From NCBI GenBank assembly GCA_050084985.1, contig JBITNC010000001.1, positions 134,788,001 through 134,852,000 of the forward strand: a stretch of 64,000 bases of DNA, written 5' to 3'. The DNA is from Nageia nagi. Lineage: Eukaryota; Pinophyta. A program made the translations under genes and the position numbers. The notes beneath the pieces were generated by a model. It did not search any database. It was given only the letters and a program-made list of their open reading frames with translations, and had not been told where the DNA came from. Shown here one piece after another: positions 55,812 to 64,000 of this stretch. How positions within the stretch are numbered: position 1 is the stretch's first letter; each line of letters starts with the position of its first letter.

Positions 55812-58603
55812 TGTAATGTACCCATTTTTATGGTGTTTTCCTCATTTCACCACTAACAAATGGGAACATTAGATTAGGAATATTTTTATTTAATTTTGGC
55901 AATTTATTAGATTTTATGTCCAATTATTGCAAGTTCCATTTGGAGAACAATTAATTAAACATTGGGGCCTATTTTAGTATATTAGGAATTATTTTATAAT
56001 TTTATGACAATAATTATGTAATTAAAATACCAAGGTCAATTATTTATTGTAAATGCAATATTAGTCTCCATTAATGGGACGTTGCATATATTTAGCCTTG
56101 ATGAATGTAATATTGGCATTAATGGGCCTCTTTTGTAATAATTGCTCCCCTTTCGAGGTAGAGCAAGACACCAAGTTATTTTTACCTACTACGAGGCATT
56201 GGAAGACTCCACACTTGAACATTGGGCTTGAGGAGGAAGATTGGACAATCAAGATGTGAAATTGGGCATCCCAAGACACCCACATCTCCCTTGGAAGCTC
56301 TTAGACCAAAGTTGGTGATATCTAGGCACATGGAAGACTCCTATAACCCAACATTGGCATTCCTAGCCCTTGGATGTCATCAGTTGTGATGATCCCAAAT
56401 TGGTGGATCATGATCAAACATGCCCTAGGAGAGGGGATCTAGCCAATCAAAACCAAACTTGCAATTCTATTCCAACATCTAGCAATTAATGATACAAAAG
56501 CAAGTTTGAAACACAAAATACCTCCGAAAACTCAACGTAAGGCTTAAGGAAGCAAACGGTAAATAAACTTCAAAATAGCACTTCCAAATCCAACGTCCAA
56601 GCATAAGGAGGTAATAACAACAAAATAACAATAATGTAATTGTATTGAGATAAGAATGGATAACCACAATTACAATATATTTTTGGTGCCTAAGGAGCTT
56701 ACACCAAGGTTGCCTCCAATAGGGTTTTTGTGGATGGCTCCAAAGACTCACCAACCACAGCAGCAGCAAGGCCAAGCCCAAGGCTTCCCTACTTCTTTGT
56801 GATGGAACAATCAAGGTTCTTCTCCCGAATCATTGGAGTAAGCTCAAGGTTAGCCTTCAATCACCTTAAGAACTCAAATGCAAATTGTTCCACAAGTGGT
56901 GAAGAAAGAGTTCTCACACTCAGTCCGATAAAAGGGATTTTAATCATAAATTCAACATATCTTGTGTAATCCAGATGTCCTTACATAGGAGAGGTAGTCC
57001 ATCTTCTAATATTGCATCGACATGATCTAACAGTGCATAATGATGATCCTTGTGCTCATGATGCTAACGTCCAGGATGGAGAGCCTTGGGATGAACGAAA
57101 TCACATCCAAGGGCCTAGAATTGCAACATTGGGATGAGGAGGCCTTTAGTGTGCCTCGGTGTAGATGCCATGCACTACGATTCCTCCAAGAAGGTGACGT
57201 AGGGCCTAGGGATGCCCAGATCTCTAACGTGGGGGTCAAATCCACCTTAAATGCCCAATGTGGGGTCATGGAAGCCAGAAATGCCTAATGTCCAAGTATG
57301 GGAGCCATTTGGTGTCTTGGGATGCCAAATATCCCTCTTGGAATACCATGTCCAGTCTTTGAAGCTTTCCTAAAGCCTCGTAGTATGTGTAATCACATAG
57401 GGGAATGCTCTAGCTCGAAGAGGGGAGCATTAATGACAAGAGATCCATCTAATGCCAATTTACAATCATCAAGGTTAAATATGCAATGTCCCATTACTTG
57501 GAGACTAATATTGCATTTACAATAATAATGGCCTTGGTATCAGTAATACAATATTATTGACATATTAAGGCACTCAACTATACATAATGAACTAAATAAA
57601 GGCCCATCATTCCATAATTTGAGCATTTAACTAAGTTTCTAAGTGGAACCTACAATAATTGGCCCAAAACTACTAAAACAGACAAAATTACTCCTAAACT
57701 AATGTTCCCATTTATCAATGGTGAAATAGGGAAAACACCATAAAAATGGGGACATTACATCAATCCCATATCGAGGCATCTTGATCTTGGACATGGGATA
57801 TGAGAGCACACGGATCACCCTTGGACACCATTGGATGAGATCATATCAACCCCAACGCATGATTAGAAGAGCTACCTCATCTATATAAGGAAGATTCTTG
57901 GAGGACTAAATGCATGTGATTATTATTACTTCTTCTCTTTTCTTGGTTGGAGCTTGTCTCTTCCAGAATTCCACTTCTTTGGAGTGAGGTACCTATAGCG
58001 GGGTGCAGTACAAGACTTACGTGGGCACACACTTGGGGGTTGGCGAAACCCAAGTTGTCAGCTAGTTATCCAAGGGTGTTGGCATTACCTTGGATTACCG
58101 TAACACTACCAGTGGATCTCCGAGATTCCACCACAGCTACTGACAAAGGAAGCCTTGATGCATGCTTCGCCACACTGCAAATATTGAGCCATGGAGCATC
58201 AGTCTTATAGCATACTCTTGTAATTAAGGTTCACCATAACTTCTTATTCGAATACAATTACATAATTTCTTATTCGAATACAATTACATTATTTAGCTAT
58301 TATCTTGTCATTTGTCTGCTTGTGCTTGGATGTTGGATCTAGGAAGGGTTTTACATTGTTATTTCATAATTTGGCTTCCTTAGGCCCTACATTGGGTGTT
58401 TGTGTGCATATGATAAGTGTTTGCTTCATTACTGCCAATAATAGCTAGACATTGGATAACTAGCATTATTTTGAGCATTGTTGGTAAGATTTGGAGCTTG
58501 AAAACCAATGTCCCTCTCCTATGGCACGTTTGGTGGATTTGGTTGATCCGGACTTGAGGGATTTAGGAGAAATTCCCAATGAACGCTAGTTAGGCTCATC
58601 ACA
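55812..58603 (+). repeat. LTR C, 3' LTR, interrupted by solo LTR D
   Basis: It starts TGTAATGTACCC and ends CTCATCACA at 58603, next to the ATCTT duplication. The two pieces, 55812-56384 and 57765-58603, follow LTR A closely. A TATA box CTATATAAGG is at 57881-57890. A tandem duplication of about 29 bases (CTTATTCGAATACAATTACAT twice, 58240-58290) is absent from LTR A, so it arose after insertion or in the source copy. Confidence 0.88.
56385..57759 (-). repeat. Solo LTR D, inverted, inside LTR C
   Basis: On the minus strand it starts TGTAATGTCCCC (57759) and ends TCATCACA (56385). The flanks TCAGT (56380-56384) and TCAAT (57760-57764) form a 5-bp duplication with one mismatch. It lies opposite to the element that hosts it. 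Confidence 0.88.
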
Positions 58604-58608
58604 ATCTT

Positions 58609-58959
58609 CCTACTTGGAAATGCCTCTCTTTTAAGGTTCTCTATTGTCTTTAGCTCGGAAAGCCCGATTGGTGAAAGCTACTCTCCAGAGCATTCCTACA
58701 TATTTCATGTATCTTTTTAAGATGCCTCAAAGAGTTTTTCAAAAGATTGAACAAATTCAAAAGGCCTTTGTTTGGTCAGGTTCAAAGGAGAAATGCAAAT
58801 TTGCTCTTATTGCTTGGGACAAAGTTTATACAAGGAAAATGGTGGCCTTGGATTTAGGAAAATGGCTTTGATGAATAGGGCTTTGATTGCCAAACAGGGT
58901 TGGAGACTATTTCAGAATCTCAATCTTCCTTGGATTAAAACGTTAAAACATCAATATTT
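58609..58959 (+). pseudogene. LINE reverse transcriptase, C-terminal part
   Basis: It resumes the LINE after the ATCTT duplication: YLEMPLF, a short deletion, then ARKARLVKATLQSIPTYFMY, LFKMPQRVFQKIEQIQKAFV, WSGSKEKCKFALIAWDKV, and after a shift GGLGFRKMALMNRALIAKQG, WRLFQNLNLPWIKTLKHQY. This is the post-RT region of plant L1 ORF2. It is cut at 58959 by the next solo LTR. Confidence 0.9.
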
Positions 58960-60039
58960 TGTAATATCCCCAAAATTCTCCAACGCAAGGATTAGCCAAA
59001 TAATTACCAACAAATATCAAATAAATTATGCCAAGGCCAAATTACTCACTCTCAAGCCCAACATCACACTAGGGCATCCAAATATCATGCAAAACACACC
59101 ATAAATGCGCCAAGAAACATGACGTCACATTCAAAGAGGCAAGATAACACTAAACGCACATCAAAATGAGACAATAATGGAGAGATCCAATGTGCCAATG
59201 CTCAAATAATGAAGAAATGATGAGTACAATGCAATACTAGGTCCAAAGGGCTCAACGTTAGCCTCCAAGGATCCAAGGACCCAACTAGGGCACACAATGT
59301 GCAAAATATGATTTCATTGAAGGAAATATGTTGTAGAACAACCGCACTCTACCAAATCTATGGACGCCACACTGAAGGGCTTCCTCACAGGCTGGCTCAC
59401 GATGAAGAGAACAAGTGCAATTTCGGAATACCACCAGATGGATTCAAAGTTGATGATCGCTATGGATGCCTCAATGAAGGGCAAATCTCATAGCACGAAC
59501 GACCCACTCAATTGCAGATTAGGAGTTCTAAGCCTCCTAAACTCTATCCTGAACTACACGCCCAAGGGTGCTTGACACTGTCAAGTCTTTAGAAGCTCCG
59601 AAGAAAAGAATTAGTTTCAATATTAAAATCAACATATCCTCACAATGATGCTCCAATGCCTTATATAACACCTTCTAGATCTGGATCTCACCTAGGAGTC
59701 AACACCCCAACCTCCAAATCCAATGTTAGCCTCCTTAAGGCCCTCAAATACCCAATCATGGGGTTAACTGTGTTCCCCAATGTGCCTAGGTGTCATGCAT
59801 GCCTAACATTAGCCTTCTAGAGGCTACCCAACACCAAATACATATCATCATGGGCCAGCATGAGGATCTAGAGTCTTCCCCAAGTGTGGTGAAGGTGTGC
59901 AAGTGTGCAATGATGTTCCTCAAGTCCAACGTTGGGATCATAGGTGTCCATCCATGCCATGCGTTGGCTATCTAGGTGTCATACAAAGACTTGGAATTCC
60001 CAGAATCAATCTTTAGGATCTCCAAGTGCATCAAAATAA

Positions 60040-60220
60040 GGGAAAATTACTTTAATAGCCCTCACAAATACCTTATTTACAAAAATGGCCCCAACAAATT
60101 TATATTTACAAAAATGACCCTCTGTTTGACTACCACCATGTGGCCTCCACCTTCGTCGAAGGAAACCGCCTCCGCTTAAAGAAGTCACCTCCACCACCTA
60201 CGTCTGCTAACAATGCTACC
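60040..60220 (+). repeat. Left terminal inverted repeat of Pack-MULE
   Basis: It pairs with 62181-62340. Shared blocks include ACAAATACC, ATTTACAAAAAT, AAATTTATATTTACAAA and ACCGCCTC. Confidence 0.85.
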
Positions 60221-60229
60221 TCAACTGGA

Positions 60230-60890
60230 GTCTGAAAGTCTACCTTCATCACCACCTACTTCTTAACCTTGAAAGTACCTGTGCTAAGTTTCTCCACCAA
60301 AAAACACTACCATCATCTTGGTGGCCTCCAAAGCTGCCTTGGCGCTGGCTATGCTCTCCAACATTGTGTTTCACGTGCTTTTTTTTGGCTTATCGAATAA
60401 GATGTTTTGCCTTTGAACCACCAAGAAATAAGTGAGCAGAGGGCATTGTGTCTTCTAAACCTTCTACACATAGAATGGCCCTCCTCTAGGCAGTTTGTGA
60501 TCAATGCTCTCTCATACGTTTGCCCCGTCGCTACAATCACTAGATCACGAATCAAATCCAATGAGATCGGGAACTTCAAATCATCTAAAATATGCATATA
60601 AATACAATTTTTCAAATCCATAGAACCGATGGATGAAGCATCTGTTGGCTTGGACCTCTCAAACTAGCTGGCCTCCATCTCTAAAATGCTAAACAACATG
60701 CACTTGCAATAACGCATGAACATGATTAAGCTATTAATCATCAAACTACCCCTGCCACCACACCCATTCCTTTGAACTCACTATGCCTCCATATTTTATC
60801 CTCCAACAGTTCTATTTCTCAACGAAAGCTTTGCGCATCTTTAATATCCAAACTATCAAATCACTGTAACAAGTGGAAGTGGCCAGCTGC
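60230..60890 (-). pseudogene. Captured plant U-box (PUB, U-box plus ARM) E3 ligase fragment
   Basis: On the minus strand, from right to left: an N-terminal part (LIMFMRYCKCMLF), a TAG stop at 60664-60666, then FERSKPTDASSIGS, then the U-box itself (about 60585-60417): LKFPISLDLIRDLVIVATGQ, TYERALITNCLEEGHSMC and LCSLISWW. A frameshift near 60350-60370 leads to ALEATKMMVVF, the usual block before the ARM repeats. U-box proteins pass ubiquitin from an E2 enzyme to substrates; members of this group act in defence and growth signalling. The zone matches PUB17-like proteins best by eye. The Pro-containing loop RDPV of the family reads RDLV here. Confidence 0.87.
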
Positions 60891-60907
60891 AAGCGATGGT
60901 GTGGAAG

Positions 60908-62175
60908 TGTGACGTCCCCCTTGTACTTTTGATGGGACCCATTGGGTCATCTTGTACTATATCTACTTATCATATTTGCATTTGCACTGTGTAACTCAGG
61001 ATAGGAGTTTAATGGGTCATGTGGACCCCACTGTGAGGCCCAAGCGGGACGTCTCCCTCCTAAGTAGTAGATTAGGCATGTTTTGTATTGGAGATCCCAG
61101 ATTGTGGGAATCCTAAGGTATGTTTATACATTTGTGAGTCGGATGGCTACCAGCATACTAGCGCCACACTGGGGAGGGCCCCATACCCCCAAGTTGGCTT
61201 ATTAGAGCTCCAGGAACCCCACGTTGGCACTCTAAGTGCTAGGGACCCCACGTTGGCACTTTAAGTGATCATGACCCCCATGTTGGCATATCAGATGATT
61301 ATGACCCCCACCTTGGCACTTAAGTGAATTGAGCACCCCAAATACCCAACGTTGGATTAGATGGGCCTGGGATGACTCCTAGGTGAGCTTCGTACACGAG
61401 CAATATATAAAATATATATTAGAGCTTCAGTATTGGGCAGCTTATGATTATTATCACACTTCTACTACAAACCTTTGAGCACAAGTCTTAACGGCGCTAA
61501 GCAAACCTTTCCTAGACGGAGCGTCTAGAGGGTAGTCAAGCAGTGGGATCTTGGCTATCTACGGCATAGGTGGAGCACCTTGCCCATCCGATGGGATACC
61601 GAGGATTCACTTCTACCTTCAGTGATTCACCAGGGTTCGAGGAGAGCTCCTTCAGTGGAGAGGATTCGGAGTCTGAGGGAGTGTGTCTATCCCATGGTTC
61701 TACACTTGTTCCGGTATTGAGATATCATTATATCATGCCCTAGTTGGCTCCTTGGAGGCCAACGTCCAGCTCTAGGAGCTAGGGTTTGTATTGCTATTCA
61801 TATTATATCATAATACAGGCCATTGGGCATTGGATCTCATGTGTTGTCTTGTTGTATTATGTATGTGACATCGTTGAGTACCAATGTATCACACTTGTGC
61901 ACGTGTTAGTGTTGTAAGCATCTGTTTATGTTGGTTTTCCATATTGTGGCATTCGTTGGTGTAGTAGGCTTGCATATACATCATTGTGAGTATTCGTTGG
62001 GTGTGTAGTGTCATTAGAACCCTTGGAGAGTTGACGTCAACCTTGGGAGTGTGTTTGGTGCCATAGAGGACCAACGTTAGCATTGTGGATGCATAGTTGA
62101 GGGTGTTGGAACCCCTAGTTCACTGATTTTGATTGTTGTTGGTATTTGAGTTGAGGTCCGTTTTGGATCATCACA
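60908..62175 (+). repeat. Solo LTR inside the Pack-MULE
   Basis: It starts TGTGACGTCCCCCTTGTA and ends GGATCATCACA, as in the chromovirus LTR at 24297-25501. Flanks GGAAG (60903-60907) and AGAAG (62176-62180) form a 5-bp duplication with one mismatch. A TATA box TATATAAAA is at 61404-61412. Upstream of it a 30-base unit with CCCCACGTTGGCAC is repeated four times (61215-61335). Confidence 0.9.
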
Positions 62176-62180
62176 AGAAG

Positions 62181-62340
62181 GTAGCATCGTTATTGTACGC
62201 GGGTGGTAGAGGCGGTTTCTCAGTGGAGGTGGAAGCCATATGGCAGCCATCAAACATAAAGATCATATTTGTAAATATAAATTTATTAGGGTTATTTTTG
62301 TAAATATGGTATTTGTCAGGATTATTAGAGTAATTTTCTC
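62181..62340 (-). repeat. Right terminal inverted repeat of Pack-MULE
   Basis: Its reverse complement follows the left end closely. It begins directly after the solo LTR duplication, so that LTR landed at the inner edge of the repeat. Confidence 0.85.
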
Positions 62341-62543
62341 TAAAAATAATAATAAAACAACTCATCCTATGCTTGGAGGAAAACATCCCACTTTGGGGCT
62401 CAAAATGTGGGTCCAATGGACTATTATTATTCCATCCTAAGTTACTACAAATGCAAGAATAAAATAAGACAAATTGTTTACAAAAGGGATGCCAAAGATC
62501 CCAAATTTCCTCAATTTTGGTCAAAAGGGGATGTTACATATTT

Positions 62544-63540
62544 GGAAGGCAATAGGGATTTTATGGTTGAAGAGAATCTTGTTAGGGGATCGTCTTTCTA
62601 TAATGGTCTTCAATGGGTGAGACATCTTTTGAGGAAAGGATCAAAATGGAAGATCAATAATGTAGAGAAAACTGATTTTTGGAAGGACAAATGGAGTCAT
62701 TCAAAACCTTTGATTGAAGATGATGCTTAAGCACCTTTAGTTACCATGCTCTATGGCCCTCAAGTTTAAGATTTTTTACAATTGGGTCAGGGCATGTTGA
62801 CTTGGAAGGATTTGAGCTTTCCAAACTTAGATGAACATTCGGCCAAGGCTTGGAAGCATTTGTGCCTAGCCATTAAGGCCACCCGTTTGGGTAGAGGGAA
62901 TATGGAGGATTCAAGGATTTGGGATGGGGAAAGGCATGGAATGTTTACAATTAAATTTGCATATTCCTACCTGATCTTGGAGACTAACCATTGGCTTCCA
63001 ATTTCTCAGGTTTGGTTCAAATCTCTTATTCCTAAGATTAACTACTTTTTTCGACTGGTGGTGCAGAACAAAATTCTAACTATGGAGAACCTTCATAACA
63101 AGAATATCCCAATTCCCAACCGGTGATATCTTTGTGAGATGGATTGAGAAACTTCTACACACTTATTTTTGAGGTGTCCTTTTTCAAGAAAAGTGTTCAA
63201 GGATTTTCTTTTCTCTTTTAAGATAGCTTGGGTGCTCCCAAGACCTATTTCAAATCTTTGTCTCCAATGGATTTCACCCTTTGTTTCCAAGAGACTCAAG
63301 AAATTATGGAAGTTAAGTTTGCCCCACTTTTGTTGGCATATTTGGAAAGAGAGGAATAATAGGGCCTTCAAAAACTTGAAGAAGAATGTGGAGACTCTTT
63401 GCTCCAGGTTCAATATGGCAATCTTCGAAAACGTGGCTTCTTATCTTAAGAAAGAGGAGAAGGAACTGGAAGAGAAGGAGGAAATTGCCAATAATTTTGG
63501 CTTGATTAGGATACAAAAAAAAAGGAAGGGAAGAGGTGAA
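62544..63540 (+). pseudogene. LINE post-RT region with zf-RVT zinc finger
   Basis: It resumes after the TATTT duplication with LEGNRDFMVEENLVRGSSFY, NGLQWVRHLLRKGSKWKI and NNVEKTDFWKDKW. MLTWKDLSFPNL and FTIKFAYSYL follow. The zinc-finger block is FRLVVQNKILTMENL, then NR, LCEMD and THLFLRCPFSRKVF (about 63045-63200), and the linker has HIWKERNNRAFKNL. Single stops at 62728, 62768 and 63124 interrupt a largely kept frame. Confidence 0.88.
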
Positions 63541-63990
63541 CCCTAGAGCTTCTACTAAATGGATTCCTCCCACTGAGGGATGGCTTAAGCTCAACTTTGA
63601 TGGGGCCTCTAAAGGCGATCCTGGAGTCTCGAGTGCTGAAGAAGTTTTCCAAAATGAGAGGGGAGAACTTGTCTTGTCCTATGTTGAACCTCTAGGGAGA
63701 AAAACAAGTCACTTTGTTGAGACTCGAACCCTTTTTAAGGGTTTATCTTTGATGAGTTCATTGAGAGTGGATAAGCTTACAATTGAAGGTGACTCTTTTA
63801 ACATTATCAACCTCTTCTATGGAACCCAAACTCCAAGCTGGTCTATTGAAGATATGATTTTAGAATCCCTGAAATTAATTGGTGAGCTAAAAGAAGTTCA
63901 AATCCAACATATATTCAAATAAGGCAATTCCGTGGTGGACATTTTGTCAAATATGGCTACTAGTTTGGATGATGTACGGGTGTGGAAAGG
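63536..63990 (+). pseudogene. LINE C-terminal RNase H
   Basis: The open frame has GWLKLNFDGASKGDPGVSSA (first Asp), HFVETRTLFKGL (Glu), KLTIEGDSFNIINLF (Asp) and, after one stop at 63920, GNSVVDILSNMA (last Asp). All four acidic positions of the RNase H are kept, and the domain is of the plant LINE type. It removes the RNA strand during target-primed reverse transcription. The element 3' end and poly-A tail lie beyond the window. Confidence 0.87.
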
Positions 63991-64000
63991 CTCCTTTCCA

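Larger units (their letters stand above)
49718..58603 (+). mobile_element. LTR retrotransposon carrying a PDS5 gene fragment, with two nested solo LTRs
   Basis: LTR A (49718-51090) and LTR C (55812-58603, interrupted) are direct repeats. The target duplication ATCTT is exact on both sides. A Met-tRNA primer site (51092-51103) follows LTR A, and a polypurine tract (55798-55809) precedes LTR C. The inside has no gag or pol that I recognise; instead it carries PDS5-like coding sequence. Solo LTR B lies inside that coding sequence and solo LTR D (inverted) inside LTR C, both of the same LTR family. It must have moved with enzymes from a relative. Confidence 0.9.
60040..62340. mobile_element. Pack-MULE carrying a U-box gene fragment
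   Basis: Inverted ends: left GGGAAAATTACTTTAATAGC (from 60040), right complement GAGAAAATTACTCTAATAAT (to 62340). Similarity runs inward over about 160-180 bases, to CAATGCTACCT at 60212 and its mate at 62181. Flanks TCAAAATAA (60031-60039) and TAAAAATAA (62341-62349) give a 9-bp duplication with one mismatch. Without the nested solo LTR it is about 1.03 kb. No transposase is present; its inside is a host-gene fragment, the definition of a Pack-MULE. Its inverted-repeat ends resemble those of MULE 1. Confidence 0.88.
58960..62538 (-). repeat. Solo LTR, minus orientation, interrupted by Pack-MULE
   Basis: It starts (plus strand) TGTAATATCCCC and ends GGGGATGTTACA, so its ends are inverted repeats over 11 of 12 bases. 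The duplication TATTT is exact. Without the MULE and its 9-bp duplicate it is about 1.27 kb. The part at 62388-62538, read on the minus strand, resembles the start of the chromovirus LTR (for example the GAGCCCCAA..GTGGGA block), so it belongs to a related chromovirus family. Confidence 0.88.
44641..64000 (+). mobile_element. L1-type LINE with two nested insertion stacks (3' end outside window)
   Basis: ORF1 (44641-47480) and ORF2 (from 47533) of one plant L1 element run on the plus strand. ORF2 is split into three collinear pieces: endonuclease and RT (47533-49717), RT C-terminal part (58609-58959) and zinc finger plus RNase H (62544-63990). The gaps are insertions with target duplications ATCTT (49713-49717, 58604-58608) and TATTT (58955-58959, 62539-62543). 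After removing each insertion and one duplicate copy, the protein reads on: DLPSSYLEMPLF at the first site and QYLEGNRDFM at the second. About 30 residues after MPLF seem deleted. Confidence 0.9.

Overview
This is a nuclear window from a seed plant with a large, repeat-filled genome. A gymnosperm is my best guess, from the dense layers of old, stop-riddled LTR retrotransposons, but the sequence does not name the species. Almost nothing reads as a clean open gene. The exception is the 3' end of a serine carboxypeptidase-like (SCPL) gene on the minus strand, with three intact exons and good splice sites.

Left part (1-25.5 kb): a Tat-type Ty3/gypsy element with archaeal-type RNase H and a 3' LTR (1-5203); a Ty1/copia relic (about 7.65-9.37 kb); a Mutator-like element (MULE) with long terminal inverted repeats and a 9-bp target duplication (10982-14634), into which a short non-autonomous copia element jumped (12163-14347, 5-bp duplication); fragments of an L1-type LINE (15.4-17.8 and 18.9-19.5 kb); and a minus-strand chromovirus with a chromodomain but no gag or protease (20696-25501).

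Middle (25.5-44.4 kb): a second, 12-kb Tat-type element (25502-37443). Its archaeal-type RNase H lies before the reverse transcriptase, and about 3.8 kb of extra coding sequence follows the integrase, including an unbroken 373-codon coiled-coil ORF. Then come the SCPL exons (38846-39581) and a minus-strand copia relic (about 41.06-44.35 kb).

Right part (44.6-64 kb): one L1-type LINE, whose ORF1 carries a threefold 555-bp tandem repeat, is the host for two insertion stacks. Stack 1 is an LTR element (49718-58603, ATCTT duplication) that carries a transduplicated fragment of the cohesin regulator PDS5. Solo LTRs of the same family have landed in that PDS5 fragment and in the 3' LTR. Stack 2 is a solo LTR (58960-62538, TATTT duplication) holding a small Pack-MULE (60040-62340, 9-bp duplication) that carries a fragment of a plant U-box E3 ligase gene, which in turn holds another solo LTR (60908-62175). 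Taking out each insertion rejoins the interrupted reading frame of the LINE or of PDS5, so the order of events can be read from the sequence.

The two captured host-gene fragments, the rearranged Tat element with its extra ORF, and the datable nesting are the points most worth following up. Domain calls rest on motif recognition by eye; no database search was possible.
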